A DNA stretch of 64,000 nucleotides from Arthrobacter sp. YN. Its GTDB lineage: Bacteria; Actinomycetota; Actinomycetes; Actinomycetales; Micrococcaceae. The position numbers and the translations under genes were made by a program. Positions 51,392 to 60,661 of this stretch are shown in pieces. The first letter of the stretch is position 1; each line of letters opens with the position of its first letter. Location of the stretch: assembly GCF_002224285.1 (NCBI RefSeq), contig NZ_CP022436.1, forward strand, positions 3,658,001-3,722,000. Direction: 5' to 3'. Under the pieces are notes generated by a model, which was not told where the DNA came from, did no database searches, and saw nothing but the letters and a program-made list of their open reading frames with translations.

Positions 51392-53101
51392 GTGTATGTA
51401 AACCTGCCGCCCTTGCTTTTCCTTGGGCCTGCAGTCGGCGCTGTCATCGTTTACTTGTTCCTTCGCCTGCAGGTGTGGTCCAAGCCCGATGCCCAGTCCG
51501 TAGCCTCGCATGGGCTATGGGTGGGAATCATTGGGTGGATGGCCAGTTCCCTGCAGGGAGCCATGAACGCGGGGATCCTTCGCGTCAATCCCGCCGGGGC
51601 AAGCGCACCTTCCGCTCCCGAGCAGATCGCCGGCGCACTCGGCTGGCCCATTCTCGCCTGCCTCGCCGTCCATGCGTTGGGTCAATTGAGCTACCCTGCA
51701 CCCAAGGCACCCCGCAGGTATGCAGAACTGACCGTCCGCAGGATCAGGGACTTCCTCCCCCGCAGACTTGCTTGGACTACAGCCGCAATTTTCGCGGGTT
51801 CGGCACTGGTCATCGCATGGATCGCCACGCTCCCGGGCCACACGCCGGTGCTGCCTACGCCTCCAGGCCAGTCGCCGCCTCTGGGCAGCGTGTATCCGGA
51901 CAACGGGTATATGGGCCAAGGACAGGAAGGCAGGATTCCCGGATGGGAGCTGGCCTCCTGGTTGGGCGGGGCGCTGTTGGTCCTCGCTGTGGGAACGTGG
52001 CTGATATTGTTCCTGATCGCCCGCCGCCGCCAACTCGAAACGCTCGACGGCGAGGACAACCGCACCATCAGGACCATCGCCACCAACCGTTTGCTCCGGA
52101 CGGTCGCGACCATCGCCGCAGGGCTGGCAGCCATTGCTGGAAACTTTGCGGCGCAGCCGTCCCCGGGGGCCCTGTGGCAGTCCTCGTGGTTCAACGTCCT
52201 GGGTCTGTTCAACATGGTGGTGCTCCTCATGATGTGGTGGTGGCGGGTTCCTGAGCTGCCATCGATGCTCAAGGCGGTCAAGACCACCAGTGCCGCCACT
52301 CTCCGCGCCGATCCCCGAACCCACCACGCTGCGCGGCTCAGCATTTCGATCGGAGCAGCGCTGGGGATAGTGGGCGGGATTACCTTGGCGGCGGGCTTCG
52401 CCGCGATCCTCCTCCCGGGGAGAACCCCCGAAGTCTGGGCTTTTCCCTCGATGGTCGGCTTGGTGGCAGTGGTTCTCTTGGCCGCCATCGTTGCTGGCGA
52501 CCTCCTCATCGCCCGCAACTACGGGACATCCGACGCGCCGATTCACTGGCCGCGGCAACACGTTTCCAGGGGCCTGCTCTCCTTTGCCATCGGCTGCGGC
52601 CTGGTGCTGGCCGTGGCGGCCGCTTTCGCTGCAGCCGGCGAGGTGCAGCCGTTTGGGCCCAAGGCCTGGCCGGCAACGGTTGTCGTCTCCGTGGTGGTGG
52701 CGCTGGTCGGCGCCGGTGCAATCCTTACCGCGCGCCGGCGTCGTGGTATCCCCGAAACAGGGGGCAACTCAGGGCTGGATGCTGCCCTCCGGGCCATCAG
52801 CATGTACAGGATCGTCCGGACGTTGGCAGCGTATTGCCTGGGGCAGGCCGCGGTGCTGCTGATCAGTACCGGCAACGCCTGGTATGGAGTGTTCCCGTCC
52901 GCGCCCGGACCGGATCCGATCGGCCCCAGCCCTGCGATCCCCATCGGCATGGTCCTGGCCATCATCGCCCTCCTCGTCGCCGTGACGCCCGTGCGGAGCC
53001 TGTTCCGTACCATTCCCCGGGTCGCGCTGCCAAGCAAGGAGAACACGCACAATGACCGCCGGAATCACGGTGGACCTGTCAGATCCCGTCCCGCCGTATG
53101 A
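51392..53101 (+). CDS. Membrane protein of a YtrA-type operon, 569 aa
   Basis: The 569-residue protein (from GTG 51392; TTG 51377 is possible) has about 12-14 hydrophobic helices starting at residue 6, with a hydrophilic loop near residues 130-190 (TPPGQSPPLGSVYPDN). The gene ends 50 bp inside the start of the GntR gene. YtrA-type regulators are typically encoded with membrane or ABC proteins that they control. I see no ATPase or transporter signature, and no function is known. Confidence 0.75.
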   Translation: MYVNLPPLLFLGPAVGAVIVYLFLRLQVWSKPDAQSVASHGLWVGIIGWMASSLQGAMNAGILRVNPAGASAPSAPEQIAGALGWPILACLAVHALGQLSYPAPKAPRRYAELTVRRIRDFLPRRLAWTTAAIFAGSALVIAWIATLPGHTPVLPTPPGQSPPLGSVYPDNGYMGQGQEGRIPGWELASWLGGALLVLAVGTWLILFLIARRRQLETLDGEDNRTIRTIATNRLLRTVATIAAGLAAIAGNFAAQPSPGALWQSSWFNVLGLFNMVVLLMMWWWRVPELPSMLKAVKTTSAATLRADPRTHHAARLSISIGAALGIVGGITLAAGFAAILLPGRTPEVWAFPSMVGLVAVVLLAAIVAGDLLIARNYGTSDAPIHWPRQHVSRGLLSFAIGCGLVLAVAAAFAAAGEVQPFGPKAWPATVVVSVVVALVGAGAILTARRRRGIPETGGNSGLDAALRAISMYRIVRTLAAYCLGQAAVLLISTGNAWYGVFPSAPGPDPIGPSPAIPIGMVLAIIALLVAVTPVRSLFRTIPRVALPSKENTHNDRRNHGGPVRSRPAV

Positions 53102-53444
53102 GCAAATCCGACGACAGCTCAGCTCACTGATCACGGTAGGGATCCTGGAGCCAGGGAGCCGCCTGCCCACGGTTCGCAGCCTGGCCTCCGACCTCGGCAT
53201 CGCGGCGGGAACCGTGGCACGCGCCTATAAGGAACTTGAGCAGGCCGGATTGATTGAATCACGACGACGGAACGGGACTGTCGTCGTCGGCCCGCCCCCG
53301 GCGCCGCACGGCACTGTCCGGGCGGACGCTGCGGTGATGGCCGCCGTCGACGGTTTGATCCGGACGGCTCGCGATGCTGGCATTCGTGACGACACTCTCA
53401 TAGATCTGGTTCGAGGCAGGCTGACCAGTAAGCTGGAGCCGTGA
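53052..53444 (+). CDS. GntR family regulator, YtrA subfamily
   Basis: The 130-residue protein has the GntR winged helix ([58 protein letters not shown]) followed by only a short alpha-helical tail, the hallmark of the YtrA subfamily. Its start lies 50 bp before the end of the membrane-protein gene and its TGA overlaps the GTG of thyA. AAGGAG lies ten bases before ATG 53052. It probably regulates its own operon through the inverted repeat at 51337-51376. Confidence 0.9.
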   Translation: MTAGITVDLSDPVPPYEQIRRQLSSLITVGILEPGSRLPTVRSLASDLGIAAGTVARAYKELEQAGLIESRRRNGTVVVGPPPAPHGTVRADAAVMAAVDGLIRTARDAGIRDDTLIDLVRGRLTSKLEP

Positions 53445-54244
53445 GCATCCCCACCCCGTATGAAGACCTTCTGCGCGACGTCATGGCCAACGGCACACAC
53501 AAGTCGGACCGCACCGGAACCGGAACGCGCAGCGTCTTCGGCCGTCAGCTGAGGTTCGACCTCGCCGAGAGCTTCCCCCTCATCACCACCAAACGGGTCC
53601 ACTTCAAGTCCGTGGCCGTGGAACTGTTGTGGTTCCTGCGCGGGGACTCCAACGTGAAGTGGATGCAGGACCAAGGCGTCTCCATCTGGGATGAGTGGGC
53701 TGACGCCGATGGCGAACTCGGCCCTGTCTACGGCGTGCAATGGCGCAGCTGGCCCACGCCCGATGGCGGGCACATCGACCAGATGTCCGAGCTCATGGCC
53801 AACCTCGCCGCCAACCCGGATTCACGGCGGCACATCGTGTCAGCATGGAATGTTTCCGAGCTCAAGGACATGGCATTGCCCCCATGCCACGCGTTCTTCC
53901 AGTTCTACGTAGCCGACGGCAAACTGTCCTGCCAGCTGTACCAGCGCTCCGCGGACACATTCCTGGGAGTCCCGTTCAACATTGCCTCCTATGCACTGCT
54001 GACCCGCATGGTGGCCCAGCAATTGGATCTTGAGCCAGGCGAATTCGTCTGGACCGGCGGCGACGTCCACGTCTACGACAACCACGTGGACCAGGTTGCC
54101 GAGCAGCTCAGCCGTGAGCCCTACGAATACCCGCAGCTCAAGATCCTTCGGAAGCCGGACTCGATCTTCGACTACACGCTGGACGACTTTGAGGTTGTGG
54201 ACTACCGCCACCACCCCACTATCAAGGCACCGATCGCAGTATGA
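53441..54244 (+). CDS. thyA: Thymidylate synthase ThyA
   Basis: The 267-residue enzyme methylates dUMP to dTMP using methylene-tetrahydrofolate. The nucleophile is Cys149 in [14 protein letters not shown], the phosphate-binding Arg pair lies in [13 protein letters not shown] and the C-terminus reads IKAPIAV. GTG 53441 overlaps the GntR stop and thyA's TGA overlaps the folA ATG, so the genes are tightly coupled. Together with folA it supplies dTMP and regenerates tetrahydrofolate. Confidence 0.97.
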   Translation: MSIPTPYEDLLRDVMANGTHKSDRTGTGTRSVFGRQLRFDLAESFPLITTKRVHFKSVAVELLWFLRGDSNVKWMQDQGVSIWDEWADADGELGPVYGVQWRSWPTPDGGHIDQMSELMANLAANPDSRRHIVSAWNVSELKDMALPPCHAFFQFYVADGKLSCQLYQRSADTFLGVPFNIASYALLTRMVAQQLDLEPGEFVWTGGDVHVYDNHVDQVAEQLSREPYEYPQLKILRKPDSIFDYTLDDFEVVDYRHHPTIKAPIAV

Positions 54245-54858
54245 GCACGCCTTCCTCCGAGACTCCTTCCCAGCTTCCCGGCGTGATCTTCACCCAGGAA
54301 ACCGCGGCCCGCATGACGGGTATCGGCATGGTGTGGGCTCAGACCACGTCCGGCGTGATCGGCAAGGACGGGTCCATGCCGTGGCACCTCCCCGAGGACC
54401 TGAAACACTTCAGCCAGCTCACCACCGGCCACCCCGTCATCATGGGCCGCAAGACCTGGCTGTCGTTCCCTGAAAAGTACCGCCCGCTCCCGGGCCGCAC
54501 CAACATCGTTGTGACCCGCAACGCCGAGTGGGCTTCAACGCCCGAGGCCGAGGGCGCCGTCGTCGTTTCATCCCTTGACGCCGCCCTGCTGGAATCGCAA
54601 TTCGCCCCAGGCGGCCAAAAAGTGTGGATCATTGGCGGCGGCGAGATCTTTGAGCAGTCCATGGACATCGCCAACCTGGCCGTCATCACCATCATCGATG
54701 CCGACCTGGAGGGTGACACGTATGCGCCCGAACTCGGTGATGAGTGGACCTTCGACGCCGTAGCCCCCTCCGAGGGCTGGCTCACCGCCAAGAACGGCAC
54801 CAACTACCGGTTCACCACGTGGCGCCGGACCGCAACCCAGGAAAGCCAAGAGAGCTGA
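54241..54858 (+). CDS. folA: Dihydrofolate reductase
   Basis: The 205-residue protein has the DHFR core starting around residue 33: [20 protein letters not shown], catalytic Glu/Asp region [25 protein letters not shown] and the NADPH loop [11 protein letters not shown]. The first 30 or so residues ([17 protein letters not shown]) are an N-terminal extension not found in E. coli DHFR. ATG 54241 overlaps the thyA stop codon (ATGA). DHFR reduces dihydrofolate made by ThyA, so the two enzymes complete one cycle. Confidence 0.96.
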   Translation: MSTPSSETPSQLPGVIFTQETAARMTGIGMVWAQTTSGVIGKDGSMPWHLPEDLKHFSQLTTGHPVIMGRKTWLSFPEKYRPLPGRTNIVVTRNAEWASTPEAEGAVVVSSLDAALLESQFAPGGQKVWIIGGGEIFEQSMDIANLAVITIIDADLEGDTYAPELGDEWTFDAVAPSEGWLTAKNGTNYRFTTWRRTATQESQES

Positions 54859-54860
54859 GC

Positions 54861-55082
54861 ATGCTGAAGAAACCTGAAACCCTGTTTGTGCTGGGCTATA
54901 TGCTGCTGCCGCTCTTCGCCCTGATCTCCGCCATCGTGGGACTGACCATGATCCTCGGCGGCAACCGGATTGCCGGCATCATCGTGCTGATCGTTGTCAC
55001 CCAGGTATTCACCTTTGGTGCCTTCTTTGCCCTGCGCAAGCGCAAGGCGGTCTTGCTGCAGGAGCCCGACGCCGGTCAGTAG
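54861..55082 (+). CDS. Small membrane protein downstream of folA, 73 aa
   Basis: The 73-residue product starts at ATG 54861, 2 bp after the folA stop. It has two hydrophobic helices (about residues 7-32 and 36-57) and a basic tail with ALRKRKAVLLQEP. I recognise no family motif. Its tight spacing places it in the thyA-folA operon. Confidence 0.75.
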   Translation: MLKKPETLFVLGYMLLPLFALISAIVGLTMILGGNRIAGIIVLIVVTQVFTFGAFFALRKRKAVLLQEPDAGQ

Positions 55083-55176
55083 CCTGGGCGGTCGGCGTGC
55101 GGGCCGCTGTGGCGAGTGGCGTCGTCGTACGTTCCGGTGGTGACGTAACCAACAGCGGCTCTACGCCCCGAAAGTT

Positions 55177-55182
55177 TAGACT
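55177..55182 (+). promoter_or_regulatory. -10 hexamer for probable leaderless asd
   Basis: TAGACT ends exactly 6 nt before the ATG at 55189, and no ribosome site lies between. Confidence 0.55.
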
Positions 55183-55188
55183 GGGTGA

Positions 55189-56343
55189 ATGACTACAGCA
55201 GCTAATCCGTCCGTTGGACTGGTCGGTTGGCGTGGCATGGTCGGTTCCGTCCTGATGCAGCGCATGCAGGACGAGAACGACTTCGCCAACATCAACCCGG
55301 TATTTTTCTCCACCTCGAACGCAGGAGGTGCCGCCCCTTCCTTCCTGAGCTCTGCCGCTGGCGATCCCGGCAAGCTCGAGGACGCGTTCGATATTGAGAC
55401 GCTTGCCAAGCTGCCGATTATTGTCACCGCCCAGGGCGGCGACTACACCAAGCAGGTCCACGGCGAACTCCGCAGCCGTGGCTGGGACGGCCTCTGGATC
55501 GACGCCGCTTCCACCTTGCGCATGAATGACGACTCGATCATCGTGCTGGATCCCATCAACCGTGACGTCATCGACGCCGGCCTGTCCGGTGGTGTGAAGG
55601 ACTTCATCGGCGGCAACTGTACGGTTTCCTGCATGCTCATGGGCCTCGGAGGCCTGTTCAAGAACAACCTGGTGGAGTGGGGAACCTCCATGACCTACCA
55701 GGCCGCTTCCGGTGGCGGTGCACGCCACATGCGTGAGCTCCTCAACCAGTTCGGCACCCTCAACAACGAGGTCAGCAGCGAACTGGACGATCCCGCGTCT
55801 GCCATCCTCGACATCGACCACAAGGTCCTCGCGGCCCAGCGCACAGGCGTTGACGCCACACAGTTCGGCGTACCGTTGGCAGGGTCCCTGATTCCCTGGA
55901 TCGATGCCGACCTCGGCAACGGCCAGTCCAAGGAAGAATGGAAAGCCGGAGTAGAGACCAACAAGATCCTCGGCACCGGAAACGGCACCGCCGGCAAGGA
56001 CCACATCGCCATGGACGGCCTGTGCATCCGCATCGGCGCCATGCGTTCACACTCCCAGGCCCTCACGCTCAAGCTGCGCGAAGACCTGTCCGTGACCGAA
56101 ATCGAGAACCTCCTGGCCAAGGACAACGAATGGGCCAAGGTTGTTCCCAACACCAAGGAAGCCTCCATGGCGGACCTGACCCCCGTGGCAGCGTCCGGCA
56201 CGCTGGACATCCCCGTGGGCCGAATCAGGAAGCTCGAAATGGGCCCGGAATACATCAGCGCCTTCACCGTTGGCGACCAACTCCTGTGGGGCGCAGCCGA
56301 GCCGCTGCGCCGCATGCTCAACATCGTGACGGGCAAGCTCTAG
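55189..56343 (+). CDS. asd: Aspartate-semialdehyde dehydrogenase
   Basis: The 384-residue enzyme reduces aspartyl phosphate to the semialdehyde, the entry to lysine, threonine and methionine synthesis. It has the NADP-binding start [18 protein letters not shown], the catalytic Cys144 in [15 protein letters not shown] and a His in the C-terminal [13 protein letters not shown]. The GGNCTVS motif and the length match the E. coli/Vibrio subclass rather than the shorter Gram-positive subclass seen in mycobacteria. The gene lies alone after the thyA-folA operon, is probably leaderless and ends in a hairpin. Confidence 0.96.
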   Translation: MTTAANPSVGLVGWRGMVGSVLMQRMQDENDFANINPVFFSTSNAGGAAPSFLSSAAGDPGKLEDAFDIETLAKLPIIVTAQGGDYTKQVHGELRSRGWDGLWIDAASTLRMNDDSIIVLDPINRDVIDAGLSGGVKDFIGGNCTVSCMLMGLGGLFKNNLVEWGTSMTYQAASGGGARHMRELLNQFGTLNNEVSSELDDPASAILDIDHKVLAAQRTGVDATQFGVPLAGSLIPWIDADLGNGQSKEEWKAGVETNKILGTGNGTAGKDHIAMDGLCIRIGAMRSHSQALTLKLREDLSVTEIENLLAKDNEWAKVVPNTKEASMADLTPVAASGTLDIPVGRIRKLEMGPEYISAFTVGDQLLWGAAEPLRRMLNIVTGKL

Positions 56344-56364
56344 GCTTCCCCGCCCCGGTTTGTT

Positions 56365-56412
56365 GAGAACCCGCTGTTCCGTAGCTGCCCAGCAACGGAA
56401 CAGCGGGTTCTC
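56365..56412. terminator. Hairpin between asd and the AlkZ-like gene
   Basis: The perfect 18-bp stem GAGAACCCGCTGTTCCGT with a 12-nt loop (56365-56382, 56395-56412) lies between convergent genes. There is no long T-tract, but the stem and position fit a bidirectional terminator. Confidence 0.7.
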
Positions 56413-56456
56413 TGCGTCGTAGGGTGTGTTCAGCCGGCGGGATCGGTCAACATCCT

Positions 56457-57590
56457 TCAGCGGGCCATGAACTTCAGGTAAGCCCTCCCCTGAGCCTCGA
56501 AGGAACGTCCGGCGGCTGTTCCCAACTGCCCCGCGAACGGTTCCGGCACCACGCCCACAGACTTCCCGCTCACGGTTCTGGCCCACGTTCCCACCACTTC
56601 CCCGCCGGAGACGATGATGCGCTTGAAAACACCGTTCTTGCCAGGCACTACCCGTTCGGCGTACTCGGGCGCGAGTACCAGGCTCCGGTCCTGGTAACCG
56701 AGCAGGTACTCATCGAACCCGGGAAGAGCCAGCAACGAGCGTGAGCCGGGGACGCCGTCGTCGAGCAGTGCCGCGGTCTCGGGCGACATCCAATAACTGG
56801 TGCCGTCCAGCGGCACCTCAACCAGCCGGTCATGCAGGGTGGTGAGAGCCGCGCGCGCCTCAGTGAGCGGCACTTGGCTCCACCACGAAAAATCCTTGAT
56901 GGTGGCCGGGCCGTGGCTCCTGAAGTAGCGGAACAGCAGCTCCGCGATGCCCTCCTCGCGGCCAAGGTTCCTGGACTCAGGTATCCACTCGTCAAATGGC
57001 ACAAACAGTTGTTGCACGCCCGCCTTCCCGCTGGATGCCGCCATCGGCCCCTGCACCAGCCAAGCGCGCTGGCACAAGCTCCCCAGCAAGTGGATCCCGC
57101 GCTGTGCTGTGGTGATCTGGCCGGCTTCCTCAAACGCCTGGAACAGCTGCTCCCTGGTTGCCCCGTGTGCGCCCTCCGTTGCCTTCAGCACCTCCGTGGT
57201 TTTGACCGCGATGTCCCGGCAATGGCTGATGTCGTCCTGGGTAATGCCGAGTTCACGATGCCGGCCGGCCACCATGGACATGAGGCGGTCACTGGTGATG
57301 CCCAGAATCCATCGGAGATCCTCGGGGGCCAGGAGGTGCAACGTCCCGCGCATGGGCCACGAGCGGACCACCGTCCCAGCGTCGAGGGCAGCCCTGACGT
57401 CCGAGGCCCGGGTGCCGGGCACCCGCTGCCCCACGGCCCACAGCGCATGGCCAAGGTCCTGGGCCTGCATGGCCGTCATCCAACGAACCGCATCAGCAAC
57501 CGAGGGAAAGCCCCTGGCCAACAAGCCGTGGCTGGCGAGCCGCAAACGGCCCATGACGCGCGGACTGGTGTTCTTGTGGGCTGCAGGCAT
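56457..57590 (-). CDS. AlkZ/YcaQ-family winged-helix DNA glycosylase-like protein
   Basis: The 377-residue protein belongs to the HTH_42 (AlkZ-like) family. The N-terminal region contains MTAMQAQDLGHALWAVGQR (about 39-57), whose QAQ fits the Q-x-Q catalytic motif of AlkZ, followed by VVRSWPMRGTLHLL and a series of winged-helix segments (ATIKDFSWWSQVP). The C-terminus has GFDEYLLGYQDRS. AlkZ-type enzymes unhook interstrand cross-links from antibiotics such as azinomycin; this protein may have a related alkylation-repair role, but that is inference. ATG 57590 lies just after TAGGAT and AGGA. Confidence 0.82.
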   Translation of the reverse strand: MPAAHKNTSPRVMGRLRLASHGLLARGFPSVADAVRWMTAMQAQDLGHALWAVGQRVPGTRASDVRAALDAGTVVRSWPMRGTLHLLAPEDLRWILGITSDRLMSMVAGRHRELGITQDDISHCRDIAVKTTEVLKATEGAHGATREQLFQAFEEAGQITTAQRGIHLLGSLCQRAWLVQGPMAASSGKAGVQQLFVPFDEWIPESRNLGREEGIAELLFRYFRSHGPATIKDFSWWSQVPLTEARAALTTLHDRLVEVPLDGTSYWMSPETAALLDDGVPGSRSLLALPGFDEYLLGYQDRSLVLAPEYAERVVPGKNGVFKRIIVSGGEVVGTWARTVSGKSVGVVPEPFAGQLGTAAGRSFEAQGRAYLKFMAR

Positions 57591-57663
57591 GCTTCATCCT
57601 AAAAGGGCCGGCATGCACAGGGAACCTTGCCGCGCCTCCCAGCCCTCACCCAGCAGCGGATCC

Positions 57664-57669
57664 TAGGAT
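57664..57669 (+). promoter_or_regulatory. -10 hexamer for probable leaderless membrane-protein gene
   Basis: TAGGAT ends 6 nt before ATG 57676. The divergent AlkZ-like gene has its own TAGGAT 5 nt before its start at 57590. Confidence 0.5.
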
Positions 57670-57675
57670 GGATTC

Positions 57676-58155
57676 ATGCTTTTTGGAGATCTTGCCCCGT
57701 TTGTGCGGCCGATGAGCCGGTGGTTGGCTACCGCCGGCTGGTTCTGCACTCTTGTGGGTCTTGGCGCCGGGCTGATCGTTGCCGTGGGAACGGGCGTCAG
57801 CCTCTCCCCGTCAATGCGGGCCATCCAGACAGCCAGCCTGGTAGCGACCGCAGCAGCTGCGCTCCTCATCGGAACCGCCGCAGCCAGCCAGCCCGTTTCC
57901 GACCGCGACGACGACGCCCCCGAACCCTGGTTCTACCCGGCGGCTGCCGCGCAGGTCCGCAGCTTCCTGCTGGGAGCCATCGTCATGCTCCTGGGCTTGG
58001 TGGGCTTCGCCGCTGCCAGCCTGTACATGCCCAGCGGACCATCACCGCAGAGTATCGCGTTCAGCCAGATCTTCCTGCTGGGCTCGGTCAGTTGCGGGCT
58101 GACGTTCCTGTTGCTCAACAAGATCCTGCCGATTGCAGAGCGGCGTACACGCTAG
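57676..58155 (+). CDS. Conserved membrane protein, 159 aa
   Basis: The protein has four predicted helices (about residues 15-40, 48-68, 93-115 and 125-147) with a hydrophilic loop rich in Asp/Pro (PVSDRDDDAPEPW) between the second and third. The C-terminus is basic (RRTR). No family motif is recognised. It is probably transcribed without a leader, since the TAGGAT hexamer ends 6 nt before the ATG. It is convergent with murB across about 90 bases that hold a diverged repeat. Confidence 0.75.
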   Translation: MLFGDLAPFVRPMSRWLATAGWFCTLVGLGAGLIVAVGTGVSLSPSMRAIQTASLVATAAAALLIGTAAASQPVSDRDDDAPEPWFYPAAAAQVRSFLLGAIVMLLGLVGFAAASLYMPSGPSPQSIAFSQIFLLGSVSCGLTFLLLNKILPIAERRTR

Positions 58156-58174
58156 GTTTCCGTCCCGGCGCTTC

Positions 58175-58239
58175 GCCGAGGGCTGGATCTCGACCGAAAG
58201 ACGCGCCTCATACCCCCGAGAGCCCACCCCTCGCGAGCC
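58175..58239. repeat. Diverged intergenic repeat, copy A
   Basis: About 65 bases with GCCGAGGG, GATCTC, ACCGA, CGAGA and CCCCTCGCGAGCC in order match a second intergenic copy at 61851-61914. It occupies the short space between convergent genes. Confidence 0.6.
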
Positions 58240-58248
58240 GTACGTAGC

Positions 58249-59315
58249 TTAGAACGAAAGTCCGATCAGCAGCGGTTCCGGGTGCAGTTCTATGCCAAAA
58301 CGTTCGACGACGCCGGACCTCACCTCGCGCGCGATGGCCACCATGTCCGCGGCCGATGCTGTCCCCCGGTTGGTGATGGCGAGGGTGTGCTTGGTGGACA
58401 GGGAAGCCCTGCCGCCTGAGACACTCGATTCCTCCAGCCCATAGCCCTTACCGAACCCGGCGTGGTCGATCAACCACGCCGCGGAGAGCTTCACGAGCCC
58501 GTCGTCGCCGGCGGGATACTTGGGCGCGTTCTCAGGCAACGCTGCGGCGCGCCCTGCCTCCACGATCGGGTTGGTGAAGAAAGATCCCGTGGAATAGGTG
58601 TCCCGGTCTGCTGCATCCAGGACCATGCCCTTGGATGCGCGGAGCCGGAGGACTTCCCTCCGGACATCGTTGGAGTAGGCGCGCTTGCCTGCCTCCACGC
58701 CCAGCACCCGGGCCAACTCGGCGTAACGGATGGGGGCACTCATCCGTCCCAGCGGCAACTGGAATTCCACAGTCAGCACCACATAGCGGGGCGAACCCTC
58801 AACAGTGGTCTGTTTCAGGATGGAGTCGCGGTACCCGAACTTCAGCTCGGAGTTGGTAAACGTCTGAACTGCGTTGCGTTCACGATCCCAGGTCCGCACA
58901 GCGGCAATGGTTTGTGAAACGTCTGAGCCATAGGCGCCCACGTTCTGCACAGGTGTAGCCCCCGTGGCACCGGGGATCCCGGAGAGAGCTTCCAGCCCGG
59001 ACCAGGCGTGCATTACGGAATGTTCAACCAAGGCGTCCCAGTTGTGGCCCGCCTGTACCACCACCGACACACCGCCACAGCTGTCCTCGGAGTTCACCGT
59101 GAAGCCCTGGGAAGCAATCTTCAGCACGGTCCCTGGGTAGCCTTCGTCCGAGATAAGAAGGTTGGACCCCCTCCGATGATCAGGAGTTTCTGGCCCGCAG
59201 CGTCAGCCGAACGGACGGCGTCGATAATCTCTGCCTCGGTACGGGCCTCCACATAGTTGCCCGCGGGGCCGCCGACGGCAGCAGTGGTCAGTTCGGAAAG
59301 CAGTGTTTGGGTCAC
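58249..59315 (-). pseudogene. murB: UDP-N-acetylenolpyruvoylglucosamine reductase, frameshifted (probably an assembly error)
   Basis: The gene is split in two frames. The N-terminal part (from GTG 59315, MTQTLLSELTTAAVGG) carries the FAD domain start and then leaves the frame at LLIIGGGPT. The C-terminal part continues VLKIASQGFTVNSEDS and includes GIPGATGATPVQNVGAYG, RDSILK and the catalytic Ser/Glu region (STGSFFTNP) to the end. One G added to the GGGGG run at 59171-59167 restores GGGSNLLISDEG and a single 355-residue MurB. MurB makes UDP-MurNAc and is essential, so loss of function is unlikely and a homopolymer error is the best explanation. A TAGGCT lies 6 nt before the start. Confidence 0.9.
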
Positions 59316-59321
59316 CCATTA

Positions 59322-59327
59322 AGCCTA
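59322..59327 (-). promoter_or_regulatory. -10 hexamer for probable leaderless murB
   Basis: TAGGCT on the minus strand ends 6 nt before the GTG start at 59315. Confidence 0.5.
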
Positions 59328-60661
59328 ACGGGCTTCGTTGGGCTGGACGGACTTGTCCTTCTGCTGCCCGGAGAGCGGGGCCAGGAAGAAACTGACCACC
59401 AGGAGCACCAAGGGCGCCAACAAAGAGTGCAGGATGCCGAAGTGTTCGGCCAACAGGCCCAACAGTGGAGGCCCGCAAAGGAAAGCCCCATACCCGATGG
59501 TGGAGACCACCGAAACCCGTGCAGCGGCGTGGACGGGGTCATCGGCGGCGGCTGACATCCCCACCGGGAAACCGAGCGATGCGCCAAGGCCCCAGATAGC
59601 CAATGCAACGAAGGCCAGCCACGGAACCGGCGAAAAGACAAAGAGCGCAAGACCCACGACGGCGGTCGCTGAGCACCAGCGCATCACCACCACACGTCCA
59701 AACCGGTCGAGGATAGAGGTGCCGGCGAATCGGCCGATGGTCATGAAGGTGACGAACAGTCCATAACCCACTGCGCCTGCGGCATCGGACTGCCCGTGGC
59801 CGTCGGCAAGCGCCAACGCCACCCAGTCCCCGCAGCCCCCTCGGCCAATGCCAGGCCGAGGACCAGGACGCCGATCAGGAGGGTTCGGCGGTCACGCCAG
59901 GCAAGGGCCACGAGCCGCTTGTTGTCGAGTGGGGCAGCGACCTTGCCTTGTTCGGGCTGCGTCTCCGGGGACCCGGTGATGATGGGCAGCGGACCGGTGG
60001 AGGGGTCCTGGAAAGTGTCCGTCTCATCCGGCCGGTAAGTATGCGTAGCAGCAGCTGTCTTTTCCGCGCGGAACCAGAAACCGGCAGTCACCACGGAGGT
60101 GGTGACCACAACGCCCGAGATCAGGAAATGCCAGAAAACCGGCATGTGCACCGCAGCCGCCCAGGCACCAAAACCGGCTGCGGCTACAGTGCCGAGACTG
60201 AATGCTCCATGGAGGTGCGGCATGATGTGCCGGTCCAACGCGCGTTCCAGCGCAGCTCCCTCAACATTGGAAGCGGTGTTCCAACTTGCCGTGCCGAGAC
60301 CGAGCACCACCAAACCTGCTGCCACCACCAGGGGACTTGCCGCGATGGACGCGCCAAAGCCCACGGTGACCAAGCCGGCGCCCACCATGCAACTGCCGAT
60401 CCTCGTGGTGAGTTTCGGCCCCATCCTGAGCACGATCAGTCCCGAGGCCGAGATGGAGATGAAGGAGGCCACAGTCATGCACATCAGAAGAAGGCCAATG
60501 CCGCCCGGTGTGAGGTTCAGGCCGTCGCGGATGGCGGGCAAGCGGGACACCCAGGTGGCAAAGGCGATGCCGCTGGCGGCGTAGGAGGCAAGAACAGCGG
60601 CGCGCCACCGCGACATTTCAGTCGGTGTGGCGCGCCGTTGAGTGGTGTTCAGTTGGTTCAA
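59325..60661 (-). pseudogene. MFS transporter, frameshifted by one missing G
   Basis: The N-terminal part (TTG 60661 to about 59830) has nine or so helices and a loop with SGLIVLRMGPKLTTRIG. The C-terminal part continues in another frame as ALALADGHGQSDAAGAVGY to the stop at 59325. Adding one G to the GGGG run at 59831-59828 reconnects GLALAEGAAGDWVALALADG in one 445-residue MFS protein with 12 helices. The start TTG overlaps the stop of the MaoC-type gene (TTGA), with GAAGG upstream. The substrate is unknown. The break has the same form as in murB, so it is probably an assembly error. Confidence 0.85.
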
